Positions 16,652 to 27,241 of a stretch of 64,000 bases of DNA are shown here, piece by piece. Within the stretch, counting starts at the first letter, position 1; every line of letters begins with the position of its first letter. Position numbers and translations under genes: made by a program. The notes beneath the pieces are model-generated. The model did no database searches. It worked only from the letters and a program-made list of their open reading frames with translations, and had not been told where the DNA came from. The stretch lies in assembly GCA_029907255.1 (NCBI GenBank), contig JARYMF010000005.1, positions 186,001-250,000 of the forward strand. The letters are read 5' to 3'. The stretch is from Armatimonadota bacterium. GTDB lineage: Bacteria > Armatimonadota > UBA5829 > DTJY01.

Positions 16652-18235
16652 TTAATTAGATTTCTTTCGCATAAGTTTCAGCAAACCATATTCGACGCTA
16701 TCAACCAACGCATGCCAGCTTGCTTCTATTATATTTGTAGAGACACCTACAGTGCTCCACGATGACGTGCCGTCGGTTGATTCAACAATGGCACGCACTC
16801 CTGCCGCTGTTGCCTGCTTTGCGTCGAGCACACGGACCTTAAAATCTGTAAGCTTGATGTGTTTCAGTTCTTCGGGATAGAACTTTTCAAGGGCTTTGCG
16901 AAGGGCATTGTCCAATGCGTGAACTGGACCATCGCCTTCTGCAACCGTAAGCAATTCCTCGCCATTAACAGCTACTCTTAGAGTAGCTTCAGTTATGGGT
17001 TCTGGGTCTGTCCCCCGCTGTTCAACAATTACACGGAAACTCTTTAAGTCAAACAGCTTTTTATATGAACCCAGCGTTTTCTGAAGAAGAAGCTCAAAAG
17101 ATGCCTCTGCACCCTCAAACGAGTAGCCCTCATTCTCCAGCTCAACAATTTTTTTCAACACTTCGCGCGTCTCAGGCGATTTCTTTGTGAGGTCAACACC
17201 ATATCTTTGAGCTTTATGGACGATATTGCTCGCGCCAGACAGCTCTGATATGAGTACCCTTCGCACATTACCCACTCTCTCTGGGTCAATATGTTCATAC
17301 GTGCGAACATTTTTCATTATTGCGTCCACATGAACACCAGCTTTGTGAGCAAATGCACTTCGGCCAACAAAAGGCTGACGGTCGTTTGGTACAACGTTTG
17401 CAATCTCATAAACGTAGTTAGAAAGACTCGTCAGCTCGGCCAATGACGATTCTGGGATACACTCTATTCCTAGTTTAAGCTGTAGTATTGGGATAATCGA
17501 GCAAAGGTTGGCATTGCCACATCGTTCGCCAAAACCGTTGACAGTGCCTTGTACTTGCACGGCGCCATTCTGAACTGCAACGATTGTATTGGCAACCGCC
17601 ATTTCTGAATCGTTGTGGGTATGAATACCAACTGGTATATTCACAGCACTGCAAGCAGCTCGAACACCAGCTATTATCTCGTCGGGCAACGAACCGCCAT
17701 TTGTATCACAGAGCACTACGGCATCTGCATTGGCAGCTTCAGCAGCCTTTATCGTGTCTATAGCATAGCTTGAGTTAGCCTTGAATCCATCAAAGAAATG
17801 CTCTGCATCAAAGATGACCTCTTTTCCATGATTTTTTAGAAATTGCACGGAATCTAGAATCATCTCGATGTTCTGGTCTAAGCTAACCTTTAGTGCGTCG
17901 GTGACATGAAGATCCCATGATTTGCCGAAAATTGTTATAACCGGGGTCTCGCTCTTAATGAGGCTAATAAGGTTTGCATCCTCCTCAGGCCGAACATTCG
18001 CACGTCTGGTACTTCCGAATGCGGCTAGCTTCGCATGAGACAATGGCACAGATTTCATGCGTTCAAAAAACTCTTCATGCTTGGGATTTGATCCTGGCCA
18101 GCCTCCTTCGATGTAGTGAAAACCAGCCTCATCAAGCCGCAGGGCGATTTTAATCATATCCTCTACAGTGAGGGATATTCCTTCGCCCTGGGAACCGTCT
18201 CGCAAAGTTGTATCGTAAATTAAGACCTTTGGCAT
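16652..18235 (-). CDS. cimA: (R)-citramalate synthase
   Basis: A 527-residue enzyme that condenses pyruvate and acetyl-CoA to citramalate, opening the threonine-independent route to 2-oxobutanoate and isoleucine. The N-terminal TIM barrel has [16 protein letters not shown] at residue 6, with the catalytic D-G-S-Q, then [11 protein letters not shown] near 177 and [12 protein letters not shown] near 206. The C-terminal LeuA-type regulatory domain holds the allosteric site. DGSQGEG and the GGWPGSNP segment mark the CimA rather than LeuA branch. It is the last gene of the operon, 22 bases after leuD, so its product can be isomerised by LeuCD. Confidence 0.92.
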   Translation of the reverse strand: MPKVLIYDTTLRDGSQGEGISLTVEDMIKIALRLDEAGFHYIEGGWPGSNPKHEEFFERMKSVPLSHAKLAAFGSTRRANVRPEEDANLISLIKSETPVITIFGKSWDLHVTDALKVSLDQNIEMILDSVQFLKNHGKEVIFDAEHFFDGFKANSSYAIDTIKAAEAANADAVVLCDTNGGSLPDEIIAGVRAACSAVNIPVGIHTHNDSEMAVANTIVAVQNGAVQVQGTVNGFGERCGNANLCSIIPILQLKLGIECIPESSLAELTSLSNYVYEIANVVPNDRQPFVGRSAFAHKAGVHVDAIMKNVRTYEHIDPERVGNVRRVLISELSGASNIVHKAQRYGVDLTKKSPETREVLKKIVELENEGYSFEGAEASFELLLQKTLGSYKKLFDLKSFRVIVEQRGTDPEPITEATLRVAVNGEELLTVAEGDGPVHALDNALRKALEKFYPEELKHIKLTDFKVRVLDAKQATAAGVRAIVESTDGTSSWSTVGVSTNIIEASWHALVDSVEYGLLKLMRKKSN

Positions 18236-18257
18236 AATACAGTCACCTCTGCCGCAA

Positions 18258-18767
18258 TCAGCGGCACTTTTTTAGAGCTTTGACCCTTTCACGTGCATAA
18301 GGAATCAGGCCACCTGCCAAAATTAGCTGTTGGATAAATTCGGGGAAAGGCCTTGCCTGAAACACTTTGCCCGTCGTCAAGTTGACAATTTTACCTGTTG
18401 ATGTTTCAACTTCTACTTTGTCGCCAGCTGAAATGCCATCAACCGCTTCTGGGCATTCGAGTATTGGCAGCCCAATGTTAAATGAGTTACGGTAAAAGAT
18501 TCTAGCGAATGTTTTTGCAATTACACAGGATATTCCCGAAGTTTTGATTGCTATTGGCGCATGCTCTCGGGACGAACCACAACCAAAATTTTCTTCAGCG
18601 ACAATGATGTCGCCTGGCTGCACCCTCTTCACGAAATCGGGGTCTATATCCTCCATGCAGTGTGCTGCCAACTCTGCAGGGTCAGATGTGACAAGGTAGC
18701 GCGCAGGGATAATGACATCCGTATCTACGTTGCTACCATATTTATGAACTTTGCCTTTGAAAATCAT
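18258..18767 (-). CDS. leuD: 3-isopropylmalate dehydratase small subunit
   Basis: The swivel-domain subunit, about 169 residues, of the isopropylmalate isomerase. It also isomerises citramalate derivatives in the CimA route. Family motifs include [13 protein letters not shown] near residue 12 and [13 protein letters not shown] near 60. Length matches the short archaeal-type LeuD. The ATG at 18767 has GGAGATAG about 12 bases upstream; a GTG at 18776 lies too close to that site. It pairs with leuC 65 bases upstream in the same operon. Confidence 0.95.
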   Translation of the reverse strand: MIFKGKVHKYGSNVDTDVIIPARYLVTSDPAELAAHCMEDIDPDFVKRVQPGDIIVAEENFGCGSSREHAPIAIKTSGISCVIAKTFARIFYRNSFNIGLPILECPEAVDGISAGDKVEVETSTGKIVNLTTGKVFQARPFPEFIQQLILAGGLIPYARERVKALKKCR

Positions 18768-18832
18768 AATCTGCACTATCTCCGTTTGCGCTTTTAATAT
18801 TTTTCAAAATCTAAAGTCAACACTAATCTCAA

Positions 18833-20095
18833 TCAATTGAGTTCTTCTGGGCTTCCTATCCTGCCCAAAACGGCAGATGCCGCCGCAATTGCAGGATTCG
18901 ACAGATAAACTTCCGACTTGACGTGGCCCATCCTGCCTACGAAATTGCGGTTGGTTGTAGCAATTGCCCGCTCACCCTCTGCAAGGCATCCCATGTGCCC
19001 TCCAAGACAGGGGCCACACGTCGGCGTGCTTACCGCTGCACCAGCCTCGATGAATATATCAAAAAGTCCTTCACGCATTGCCTGTTGCCAAATTTCTTGA
19101 GTTGCGGGAATAATGATTAGCCGCACATCGGGATGGACCTTGCGCCCTTTTAAGACGCTTGCGGCGATTCGCAGGTCTTCGATGCGACCATTTGTACAAG
19201 AGCCAATTACTGCTTGGTCAATCCGTATATCGGTTGCTTGACTTACCGGCCTTGTGTTCTCCGGAAGATGTGGAAATGCAACCTGAGGCTCAATTTCAGA
19301 GACATCAATCTCGATTATTTCTTTATACAAGGCATCAGGATCGCTTGCATAGACCTTCCAAGGGCGTTTTGCCCGCGGTTTTACATATTCAAGTGTGGTA
19401 TCGTCAACATGCATTATGCCGTTTTTGCCACCAGCTTCGATTGCCATGTTGCACATTGTGAAGCGGTCAGCCATTGGTAGAAAAGAAATGGTTTCGCCTG
19501 TGAACTCCATCGAGCAATAGAGCGCCCCATCCACACCAATCTTGCCAATTGTGTAGAGTATCAAGTCTTTTCCGCCAACCCACTTGTTTAATTTACCGTA
19601 ATAAACGAACTTGATGGTCTCCGGCACCCGGACCCAAGTTTCACCTAGTGCCATCGCTGCTGCTAGGTCTGTGCTCCCCACGCCGGTTGAAAAAAGCCCC
19701 AGCGCACCATATGTACATGTATGGGAATCAGCCCCGATAACGGCATCACCGGGTACTACAAGTCCTTCATCGGGAAGAAGCGTATGTTCGACGCCAACGC
19801 GACCAACTTCAAAGTAGTTTGTAATGCCATATTCATGGGCGAATTCCCGCATTTCTTTGACTTGCTGAGCAGCTTTCATATCTTTTGCTGGCGTGTAATG
19901 GTCTGGAACAAGTGCGATACGCTCTTTGTCGAACACGCAATCAACGCCAATCTGCTTGAACTCACGAATCGCTATTGGAGCCGTGATGTCGTTCCCAAGC
20001 ATAAAATCCAACTTTATTGTAATTAGTTCGCCTGGCTCGACTTGATCTTTGCCAGCATGAGCTGCGAGTATCTTTTGTGTTATTGTTTGACCCAT
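18833..20095 (-). CDS. leuC: 3-isopropylmalate dehydratase large subunit (HacA/type 2 LeuC)
   Basis: A 420-residue aconitase-superfamily catalytic subunit with a [4Fe-4S] cluster. The ligands are in [10 protein letters not shown] near residue 130, [11 protein letters not shown] near 293 and [11 protein letters not shown] near 353. The length and the [15 protein letters not shown] start fit the archaeal/HacA-type LeuC (about 420 residues), not the 470-residue enterobacterial type. The ATG at 20095 has GAGGT six bases upstream and begins 13 bases after the leuA stop. It acts with LeuD on 2-isopropylmalate, and probably on citramalate made by CimA. Confidence 0.95.
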   Translation of the reverse strand: MGQTITQKILAAHAGKDQVEPGELITIKLDFMLGNDITAPIAIREFKQIGVDCVFDKERIALVPDHYTPAKDMKAAQQVKEMREFAHEYGITNYFEVGRVGVEHTLLPDEGLVVPGDAVIGADSHTCTYGALGLFSTGVGSTDLAAAMALGETWVRVPETIKFVYYGKLNKWVGGKDLILYTIGKIGVDGALYCSMEFTGETISFLPMADRFTMCNMAIEAGGKNGIMHVDDTTLEYVKPRAKRPWKVYASDPDALYKEIIEIDVSEIEPQVAFPHLPENTRPVSQATDIRIDQAVIGSCTNGRIEDLRIAASVLKGRKVHPDVRLIIIPATQEIWQQAMREGLFDIFIEAGAAVSTPTCGPCLGGHMGCLAEGERAIATTNRNFVGRMGHVKSEVYLSNPAIAAASAVLGRIGSPEELN

Positions 20096-20108
20096 ATTGT
20101 ACCTCAAT

Positions 20109-21659
20109 CTAAAGCACAGGCTTTTCACTGGCGCGGCTGTTGCCACGCTTTGCTTGATAATAGACTAGTTTGTTAATAGCCTGGATGTACGCCTTGGCGC
20201 TTGCCTCCACGATGTCGAGGCTAGCACCTCTACCTGTATAAACGTTCCTATCATCTGCTAACTTCACAGTAACTTCACCCAAAGCATCGGTGCCGCCCGT
20301 TACTGCTTTTACAATATAATCTTTTAGAGTGTGTGGAACTCTAATAATTTTGTCAATCGTTTTGTATACTGCGTCCACCGAACCAACGCCAGTTCCACAA
20401 TCGCTCAGCTCGCCATTGGGCGTAGCAATTTTGATTGTAGCAGTGGGAATCCCCTCAAGGCTAGTCATCACGGTCATGTACGTCAGCTGATATGTTTCAG
20501 GAATAGCATGAACTTCATCGGCGACTAAGGCTTCCAAATCCTCATCGAATATTTCCTTCTTTTTGTCAGCCACTTCCTTGAACCTTGCAAATGCCTTGTC
20601 AAGTTCTTCACGAGTAAGCTCGTAACCAAGCTCGCTAAGCCGCTTTTCAAACGCGTGGCGTCCAGAATGTTTCCCAAGCACAAGCTTGCTCTCAGAAAGG
20701 CCTATATCCTCTGCGTCTATAATCTCATAGGTTCTCTTATCCTGGATTACGCCGTGCTGATGGATTCCTGCCTCATGGGCAAAAGCATTGCTTCCAACAA
20801 TTGCCTTGTTCGCCTGAACCTGCAAACCAGTGACGTCGCTCACAAGCCTGCTAGCGCGGTAAATTTCCTTTGTGTTTATACCTGTCGTAACATCGAAGAC
20901 GTCCTTGCGGGTATTAATTGCCATCACGACTTCCTCAAGCGCTGCATTACCCGCACGCTCGCCAATCCCATTTATCGTACACTCTACCTGTCCTGCACCC
21001 GCAAGCACTGCCGCTAATGAATTTGCAACCGCCAACCCAAGGTCGTTATGGCAATGGACGCTCAGTATGCATTTATTGATATTCGGCACCCTGTCTAGCA
21101 ACGTCCTGATAATATTCGCGAACTCATGCGGCACGGCATAGCCGACTGTATCGGGAATGTTGACCACGGTGGCGCCAGCATCTATTACCGCCTCTACAAC
21201 TTGACATAGATAATCAATATCTGTCCTCGATGCATCTTCGGCGGAGAACTCCACATTTTCACAGTAAGATTTTGCACGCTTGACTGCCTTTACAGCCAGG
21301 TCGAGAACCTCTTCTCTGGATTTCTTTAGTTTTCTCTCAAGATGAATATCAGACGTTGCGATGAAGGTATGTATATAGGGCTTATTGGAGTACCGAACTG
21401 CCTCCCACGTACGGTCAATATCGGCATCGTTCGCCCGACACAAACCTGCGATTGCCGGACCTTTAATCTGCTGGGCAATCGCCTTGACTGCTTCGAAATC
21501 TCCTGGAGATGAGATTGGGAACCCCGCCTCAATTACATCTACATTCAAGCGGGCAAGTTGCTTTGCCACCTCCAATTTTTCCTCGATATTCATGCTTGCT
21601 CCGGGCGATTGTTCGCCGTCTCTGAGCGTGGTATCAAATATAAGTATTCTCCTGCTCAT
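20109..21659 (-). CDS. leuA: 2-isopropylmalate synthase
   Basis: A 516-residue enzyme condensing acetyl-CoA with 2-oxoisovalerate, the first committed step to leucine. The catalytic barrel shows [16 protein letters not shown] at residue 8, the metal-binding HCHNDLG near 205 and GIGERAGNA near 236. The C-terminal leucine-binding regulatory domain follows from about residue 390 ([27 protein letters not shown]). Feedback inhibition by leucine is expected. It sits fifth in the operon after ilvC. A hairpin with a T-rich tail in the ilvC-leuA gap may tune expression. Confidence 0.96.
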   Translation of the reverse strand: MSRRILIFDTTLRDGEQSPGASMNIEEKLEVAKQLARLNVDVIEAGFPISSPGDFEAVKAIAQQIKGPAIAGLCRANDADIDRTWEAVRYSNKPYIHTFIATSDIHLERKLKKSREEVLDLAVKAVKRAKSYCENVEFSAEDASRTDIDYLCQVVEAVIDAGATVVNIPDTVGYAVPHEFANIIRTLLDRVPNINKCILSVHCHNDLGLAVANSLAAVLAGAGQVECTINGIGERAGNAALEEVVMAINTRKDVFDVTTGINTKEIYRASRLVSDVTGLQVQANKAIVGSNAFAHEAGIHQHGVIQDKRTYEIIDAEDIGLSESKLVLGKHSGRHAFEKRLSELGYELTREELDKAFARFKEVADKKKEIFDEDLEALVADEVHAIPETYQLTYMTVMTSLEGIPTATIKIATPNGELSDCGTGVGSVDAVYKTIDKIIRVPHTLKDYIVKAVTGGTDALGEVTVKLADDRNVYTGRGASLDIVEASAKAYIQAINKLVYYQAKRGNSRASEKPVL

Positions 21660-21686
21660 AAGAATGCCCCCGAAAGAAACAAGCTA

Positions 21687-21731
21687 CAAGTATCAAGCAA
21701 CCACGAAAGGCTTTAATATGCTTGCTACTTG
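21687..21731 (-). terminator. Imperfect hairpin between ilvC and leuA
   Basis: Arms 21687-21699 and 21719-21731 pair at 12 of 13 positions, with a 19-base loop. Reading on the minus strand, GTTTCTTTC follows. It could be a leaky terminator or an RNA-processing and stability element lowering leu gene output relative to ilv genes. Confidence 0.35.
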
Positions 21732-21738
21732 TTGCGCT

Positions 21739-22737
21739 TTACCGCTTCTTTTTCAAATACGGCATCATTTCGCGAAGGCGTGCACCTACCTCTTCAATCA
21801 TATGCTCTTTTGCCATCCTCCGAGCCGCATTGAAAACTGGTCGGTTGGCTGCATTTTCAAGTATCCATTCCTTTGCGAATTCGCCTCTTTGGATTTCGCC
21901 TAGAATGCGCTTCATTTCGGCACGCGTATTTTCATTGATTATTCGCGGCCCACGAGTATAGTCGCCATATTCTGCAGTATTGCTGATTGAATATCTCATC
22001 CAGCTGATACCGCCTTCATACATGAGATCTACGATAAGCTTTAACTCATGCAGGCACTCAAAGTACGCAATTTCCGGTTGGTAACCCGCCTCAACTAGCG
22101 TCTCGAAACCAGCAATAACAAGGGATGTCGCCCCGCCACACAGCACGGCTTGCTCGCCAAAGAGGTCTGTTTCAGTCTCTTCCTTAAAGGTGGTCTCAAG
22201 GACGCCAACTCTTGTCGCACCGATTCCTTTTGCATATGCCAGCGCTATCTCTTTTGCCTTGCCAGAAGCATCTTGTTGCACAGCAATTAGAGCTGGGACG
22301 CCTGCGCCTTCGGTATATTGCCGACGCACAAGATGCCCTGGGCCTTTGGGCGCAACCATTATCACATCAACGTTCGCCGGTGGAACTATCTGCCCAAAAT
22401 GAATATTAAAACCGTGCGAAAATAGGAGGGCTTTACCCTCAGTAAGGTTCATTTCAACTTCGCCCTTGTAAACCTTCGGCTGAACTTCGTCCTCTGTAAG
22501 GATTTGGATGATGCTTGCTTCCGATGAGGCTTCCGCCGCCGATACTGGTTTGAAACCGTCCTCAATCGCCTTTTCCCAATTTGGCGTGCCAGGAAGATCG
22601 CTGACGATTACATCAACGCCGCTATCTCTTAGATTTTGCGCCTGGGCATGGCCCTGACTTCCATAGCCAATGATTGCAACCTTTCGCCCTTTCAACACAT
22701 CGAGATTAGCATCCTGATCGTAATAAACTTTTGCCAT
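21739..22737 (-). CDS. ilvC: Ketol-acid reductoisomerase (class I)
   Basis: A 332-residue enzyme that isomerises and reduces acetolactate or acetohydroxybutyrate. It has the Rossmann motif [17 protein letters not shown] near residue 24, the MVAPKGPGH segment near 126, and the class I knotted C-terminal domain with Mg-binding [10 protein letters not shown] near 192 and [17 protein letters not shown] near 228. The length matches the short class I form. GGGAGG lies upstream of the ATG. It is the fourth gene of the T-box-controlled operon. Confidence 0.97.
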   Translation of the reverse strand: MAKVYYDQDANLDVLKGRKVAIIGYGSQGHAQAQNLRDSGVDVIVSDLPGTPNWEKAIEDGFKPVSAAEASSEASIIQILTEDEVQPKVYKGEVEMNLTEGKALLFSHGFNIHFGQIVPPANVDVIMVAPKGPGHLVRRQYTEGAGVPALIAVQQDASGKAKEIALAYAKGIGATRVGVLETTFKEETETDLFGEQAVLCGGATSLVIAGFETLVEAGYQPEIAYFECLHELKLIVDLMYEGGISWMRYSISNTAEYGDYTRGPRIINENTRAEMKRILGEIQRGEFAKEWILENAANRPVFNAARRMAKEHMIEEVGARLREMMPYLKKKR

Positions 22738-22796
22738 TGTTTACCTCCCGCTGTTTTATCTAAGCCCAAGGACTTTATAAGAAAAAGCTACCCTTC

Positions 22797-22812
22797 GAGG
22801 AAAGATTTCCTC
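22797..22812 (-). other. Short hairpin in the ilvN-ilvC gap
   Basis: GAGGAAATCTTTCCTC on the minus strand folds as a 6-7 base-pair stem with a tiny loop. A run of five T lies ten bases further on (22782-22786). It is too far from the T-run for a standard terminator. It may be an mRNA processing or stability element in the 104-base gap. Confidence 0.25.
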
Positions 22813-22841
22813 AAATGCTACCTATTATTTATTAGCTATCC

Positions 22842-23327
22842 TTATGGAGTTTTGGCACCGCGCATCATGGCAATGCGACCAGTGCGGACGACTTCCTTAA
22901 TTCCATAGCTCTCAAGAAGCTTTTCGATTGCGTTAATCTTATCAACGCTGCCTGTGACTTCCACTGTGAATGTTTTTTCGCTAACATCAATGATTTTAGC
23001 GCGAAAAATGTCTACAATCTGCATAATCTCCGACCGCACGCCAGCATCGGCGTTGACTTTAATCAATGCAAGCTCTCGTTCCACAATTGGAATTCCCTTA
23101 TAATCGACAACCTTGATTACATCAATTAGCTTGTTAAGCTGTTTTGTAATCTGTTCGAGCACTGCATCGTCTCCACCAACCACGATTGTCATTCGAGACA
23201 CCGAGGGGTCCTCGGTTATACTAACGGCTAGTGACTCGATATTGAACCCCCTGCGGGCAAATAGCCCCGCAACCCGAGCTAGAACGCCAGGTTTGTTTTC
23301 AACTAAAGCTGTTATCGTATGTTGCAT
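22842..23327 (-). CDS. ilvN: Acetolactate synthase small (regulatory) subunit
   Basis: A 161-residue regulatory subunit that activates IlvB and confers valine feedback inhibition. An N-terminal ACT domain ([21 protein letters not shown] near residue 5, shown here in part) contains the usual G-x-L-x-R-V valine site. The C-terminal ALS_ss_C domain has [19 protein letters not shown]. Its length matches the family. It starts 20 bases after the ilvB stop. The gene order ilvB-ilvN-ilvC is widespread. Confidence 0.95.
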   Translation of the reverse strand: MQHTITALVENKPGVLARVAGLFARRGFNIESLAVSITEDPSVSRMTIVVGGDDAVLEQITKQLNKLIDVIKVVDYKGIPIVERELALIKVNADAGVRSEIMQIVDIFRAKIIDVSEKTFTVEVTGSVDKINAIEKLLESYGIKEVVRTGRIAMMRGAKTP

Positions 23328-23347
23328 TTCTAATTGTCCCTCCGAAC

Positions 23348-25024
23348 TTACTTTGGTCGTCGAACCATCATTTCCTCGATGCTCTGCCCAGCAGGGATCA
23401 TTGGAAAGACATTTTCTTCGCGCTCGATATGGAAGTCCATAATCACAGGCACATCGTCGTATTCTAGCGATTTTTTAAGAGCATCAACAACTTGCTCTTT
23501 TTTCTCAATGCGCATGCCAACCGCACCGTATGCTTCTGCAAGTTTTACAAAGTCCGGCTGAGCAGCTATATCCACTCCTGCATAGCGACGGTTCCAGAAC
23601 AGCTCCTGCCACTGCCGCACCATGCCGAGATACTGGTTATTTAAAATAGCCACCTTCACGGCAATTTTATTTTCCACAGCCACAATTAGCTCTTGTAAGG
23701 TCATTTGGAAGCTGCCGTCGCCATCAATCACAAACACAATATCATTGGGTCGCCCAACTTTTGCTCCGATTCCTGCTGGGAAACCAAAACCCATAGTCCC
23801 AAGACCGCCAGATGATAGGAATTGACGCGGGTATTTACACTTATAAAACTGGGCGGCCCACATCTGATGCTGGCCAACGCCTGTCGCAACTACCGCCTCA
23901 CCGTTCGTGACTTCCCAAATTTTCTCAATCACATACTGTGGAAGCAAACCGTTCTCACCGTAATGGAGCGGATATTCAGCCTTCCACTTCATAACTTGTT
24001 CATTCCAACTGGTTGGCTGGCGAGGCTCAACATATTTAAGCAAGTCCTGGAGAACAAGCTTACAGTCGCCGACAATTGGCACATCCACATGCACTGTTTT
24101 GCCAATCTCGGCTGGGTCAATGTCTATATGGATGACTTTCGCTTTTTGGGCAAAAGCATCCAGTTTGCCTGTAACACGATCATCAAACCGAGCGCCGATG
24201 GCAATCAGCAAATCACAATGCGCTACGGCATAGTTCGCATAAGCCGTTCCATGCATCCCCAGCATGCCAAGCGAGTTTGGATGGGTCTCCGGGAACGCTC
24301 CTTTGCCTAGAAGTGTAGTTGTTACCAAAATATTAGTGCGCTCGCTCAGCTCCAAAAGTTCAGGGCTGGCACCTGAGGAGATCACTCCACCGCCGGCGTA
24401 TATCACTGGCCGCTCAGCAGATGCTATTAGCTTTGCCGCCTTTTTAATTTGAAGTGGATGACCCACGGTGTTCGGTTTGTATGATGGGATGTCAACATTG
24501 GTTACAGGTTTGTAGTCAATCACACCTAAAGATACATCCATAGGCATGTCTATAAGCACAGGGCCAGGACGACCTGTGCGAGCGATATGAAATGCTTCCG
24601 CCACAACCTCTGGCACATCTTTGCTATTTTTCACGAGGAAATTGTGCTTAGTAATCGGCATGGTGATTCCGGTGATGTCGGCTTCTTGGAAGGAATCCTT
24701 GCCAAGCGCCGTTGTTCTCACCTGCCCAGTGATTGCAACTATGGGAATCGAGTCCATATATGCAGTAGCAATTCCTGTTACTAGATTTGTCGCTCCTGGG
24801 CCAGAGGTCGCAAAACAAACTCCCACTCTTCCGGTTGCACGAGCATAACCATCAGCCGCATGGGCTGCGCCCTGCTCATGCCTTACAAGTATATGCCGAA
24901 TATCCTTGCAGTCGTACAGGCAGTCGTATATAGGAAGCATGACGCCTCCCGGAAAACCAAATATTACCTCAACACCTTCGCGTCTTAAGGATTCCACTAA
25001 TGCCTGTGCTCCTGTTATCTTCAA
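23348..25024 (-). CDS. ilvB: Acetolactate synthase large (catalytic) subunit
   Basis: A 558-residue ThDP- and FAD-dependent enzyme that makes 2-acetolactate and 2-aceto-2-hydroxybutyrate, the common first step to valine, leucine and isoleucine. Motifs include the catalytic glutamate in [18 protein letters not shown] near residue 48, [18 protein letters not shown] near 75, and the ThDP/Mg-binding [12 protein letters not shown] near 438 with [11 protein letters not shown] near 465. The C-terminus [13 protein letters not shown] is typical. It follows ilvD by 16 bases. Confidence 0.97.
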   Translation of the reverse strand: MKITGAQALVESLRREGVEVIFGFPGGVMLPIYDCLYDCKDIRHILVRHEQGAAHAADGYARATGRVGVCFATSGPGATNLVTGIATAYMDSIPIVAITGQVRTTALGKDSFQEADITGITMPITKHNFLVKNSKDVPEVVAEAFHIARTGRPGPVLIDMPMDVSLGVIDYKPVTNVDIPSYKPNTVGHPLQIKKAAKLIASAERPVIYAGGGVISSGASPELLELSERTNILVTTTLLGKGAFPETHPNSLGMLGMHGTAYANYAVAHCDLLIAIGARFDDRVTGKLDAFAQKAKVIHIDIDPAEIGKTVHVDVPIVGDCKLVLQDLLKYVEPRQPTSWNEQVMKWKAEYPLHYGENGLLPQYVIEKIWEVTNGEAVVATGVGQHQMWAAQFYKCKYPRQFLSSGGLGTMGFGFPAGIGAKVGRPNDIVFVIDGDGSFQMTLQELIVAVENKIAVKVAILNNQYLGMVRQWQELFWNRRYAGVDIAAQPDFVKLAEAYGAVGMRIEKKEQVVDALKKSLEYDDVPVIMDFHIEREENVFPMIPAGQSIEEMMVRRPK

Positions 25025-25040
25025 ACTACATTCCTCCGTC

Positions 25041-26702
25041 CTATTTCACAATCGCTCCAGTGCCGGCAGATGTCACATACCGGGCATATCGAGCGAGATA
25101 TCCTTCTTTCACTTTTGGCTCAGGGGCAGTCCATGATGCACGCCTCTTCGCCAGCTCTTCATCAGATAATCGAACATTGATTGTTTTGGCTGGGATGTCT
25201 ATGTCGATGATGTCGCCATCTTTCAACAAAGCGATATTGCCGCCCTCAGCTGCTTCGGGGGAGATGTGACCAATAGAACACCCTTTCGATGCACCAGAGA
25301 ATCGCCCGTCAGTTATGAGCGCCATCTCAGTCTCAAGCCCCATGCCTACAACAGCAGCTGTTGGGAAAAGCATTTCGCGCATCCCTGGTCCACCTTTCGG
25401 CCCTTCATATCGAACCACAATAACCGAGCCTTTAGGAAGCTTGCCACTAAGAATTGCTGAAGTCGCCGCGTCCTCCGAATCGAAAACAACTGCTGGGCCG
25501 GAGAATTTAAGCACTTCAGGCGCAACAGCGGACTGCTTTACAACCGCACCATCCTGGGCAATATTGCCTCGCAGGATGGCTAAACCTCCTTCTGCGTGAT
25601 ATGGACTTGCGACAGAACGTATTACGTCAGGCCGCAGGATTTCACGCTTACTTATATTTTCTCGGACAGTCTTGCCGGTCACCGTTATGTTATCTGGCGA
25701 TGGAAGTAAGCCATTTTTAAGGAGTTCATTCATGACCGCAGGTATTCCGCCAGCTTGGTCCAAGTCTTCCAGATGATGCTTCCCAGCAGGGCTGAGACTA
25801 CAGAGGTGCGGTGTTCGTGCACTTAGCTTATTGAAATCATCGAGATCGAGTTTAACGCGGGCCTCATTGGCAATTGCAAGCACGTGGAGCACGGTGTTTG
25901 TCGAACAACCAAGTGCCATATCAACTGCAATTGCATTCTCGAACGCATCCTTTGTCATAATATCTCGAGGCTTGATTTGCTTCTCAAGGAGGTTCATAAT
26001 TGCCATGCCCGCCTGCTTTGCCAAGCGAATGCGTGCGGAAGCTACTGCCGGTATTGTGCCATTCCCTGGAAGCCCCATCCCAAGAGCTTCTGTCAGACAG
26101 TTCATTGAGTTTGCCGTGAACATTCCAGCACATGAACCACAGCCAGGGCAAGCAACCTCTTCAATTTGTGCCAGCTCCTCCTCCGTCATTTTGCCGCTTG
26201 CAACTGCGCCGACACCTTCCATAACCTTTGTGAAAGATATCGCCTCGCCCTTATAGAAGCCTGCGAGCATTGGTCCGCCACTTATTACTATCGCTGGAAT
26301 ATTCAGCCGTGCAGCCGCCATTAGCATTCCCGGTATAATCTTGTCGCAGTTTGGAATGAGTACAAGCGCATCCAAACCATGCGCAATTGTCATTGATTCT
26401 ACCGAGTCTGCAATAAGCTCTCTGCTTGCCAGGGAGTATTTCATCCCTTCGTGTCCCATCGCAATCCCATCGCAGATTCCTATCATGCCGAACTCGAGCG
26501 GAGTTCCACCTGCCATTCGGATGCCAGCCTTAACGGCCTCTGCGATTTTATCCAGATGGATATGGCCAGGCACAATTTCGTTAGCCGAGTTTACAACTCC
26601 AATAAACGGCCTTGCCATTTCCTCCTTTGTCAACCCGTCGGCATAAAATAGCATTCTGTGGGGAGCACGCTCCAATCCCTTTTTCACGGCATCGCTTCTC
26701 AC
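25041..26702 (-). CDS. ilvD: Dihydroxy-acid dehydratase
   Basis: A 553-residue iron-sulfur dehydratase giving the 2-oxo acids of valine and isoleucine. The N-terminus [16 protein letters not shown] is typical. Cluster ligands are in [11 protein letters not shown] near residue 118 and [17 protein letters not shown] near 188, with the PGNGTIPA block near 213. The GTG at 26702 is preferred: AGAGGT lies seven bases upstream, whereas the GTG at 26711 would overlap that site. It is the first gene of the operon and directly downstream of the T-box leader, about 90 bases past its terminator stem. Confidence 0.96.
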   Translation of the reverse strand: MRSDAVKKGLERAPHRMLFYADGLTKEEMARPFIGVVNSANEIVPGHIHLDKIAEAVKAGIRMAGGTPLEFGMIGICDGIAMGHEGMKYSLASRELIADSVESMTIAHGLDALVLIPNCDKIIPGMLMAAARLNIPAIVISGGPMLAGFYKGEAISFTKVMEGVGAVASGKMTEEELAQIEEVACPGCGSCAGMFTANSMNCLTEALGMGLPGNGTIPAVASARIRLAKQAGMAIMNLLEKQIKPRDIMTKDAFENAIAVDMALGCSTNTVLHVLAIANEARVKLDLDDFNKLSARTPHLCSLSPAGKHHLEDLDQAGGIPAVMNELLKNGLLPSPDNITVTGKTVRENISKREILRPDVIRSVASPYHAEGGLAILRGNIAQDGAVVKQSAVAPEVLKFSGPAVVFDSEDAATSAILSGKLPKGSVIVVRYEGPKGGPGMREMLFPTAAVVGMGLETEMALITDGRFSGASKGCSIGHISPEAAEGGNIALLKDGDIIDIDIPAKTINVRLSDEELAKRRASWTAPEPKVKEGYLARYARYVTSAGTGAIVK

Positions 26703-26794
26703 GCTTGTCACCTCTTAAAATCGTTATCTGTTGCTTTTATATAGATTGTCATTAAAACTTGGTAAACTCAAGTGAAATTCAACTTGGTTTAAAT

Positions 26795-27129
26795 TTGCAC
26801 AAACGCCTCTCGGCCCAAAGGGACGAGAGGCTAACTCTCACGCGGTACCACCCTGGTTTGACCAAAGCGCTTCTATAATTGAAGGTGAAGCTGCTTGGCC
26901 CGCTCTTAGCAGGATAACGGCCGCCAACCGTGAGAACTTACTTAGCCCGGCGGGCGAAATGGAAGAATGTTCGACTCATTTCTTCCATTCGGCCCATACG
27001 GTTTTCGGCTCTCATGCTCCGAGGTGAGATTCGACAGACGCCCGCGTTACCTCGCACCATCCGGCAACTCTCTGAAACGGCCCCATTCTGTCTACTAGCC
27101 TCTTCAACGCGTTTACAAAATGTAGTTGT
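26795..27129 (-). promoter_or_regulatory. T-box leader (leucine type) controlling ilvD-cimA
   Basis: The 539-base gap between ilvD and the MFS gene holds a T-box on the minus strand. The hallmark AGGGTGGTACCGCG lies at 26841-26854. Just downstream is the competing terminator stem at 26805-26831. Stem I sequence occupies about 27000-27110. The likely specifier is CUC at 27026-27028 (context GAATCTCACC), followed by the conserved A, so leucine. Uncharged tRNA-Leu(GAG) would pair with CUC, and its A73-CCA end with the UGGU of the T-box, favouring read-through. The family mechanism is well established; specificity is read from sequence only. Confidence 0.88.
26805..26831 (-). terminator. T-box terminator stem
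   Basis: GCCTCTCG and CGAGAGGC (26824-26831 with 26805-26812) form an eight-base-pair stem with an 11-base loop containing CCCTTTGGGC. The tail GTTTGTG is poor in T for a standard terminator. The CGTCCC part can instead pair with the AGGG of the T-box to form the antiterminator. Confidence 0.65.
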
Positions 27130-27135
27130 CTGAGC

Positions 27136-27164
27136 ATAATAACACATTACAAAAATAGAGTCAA
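27136..27164 (-). promoter_or_regulatory. Promoter of the ilv-leu operon
   Basis: -35 TTGACT (27159-27164) and -10 TATTAT (27136-27141) with a 17-base spacer on the minus strand. The expected start is near 27129, giving a leader of about 420 bases ahead of ilvD, which contains the T-box. Confidence 0.75.
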
Positions 27165-27241
27165 GTTTTCCATACTTAAATTTGCCTTAAAACATTTGAG
27201 GCAGCATTCAGTTGGTGGGGGTTATTATAGGAAGCACAAAA

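Noticed and set aside
26930-27133. Open frames on both strands inside the ilvD leader
   Set aside because: They coincide with T-box Stem I and linker structure, show no ribosome site or family likeness, and are explained by the RNA element.
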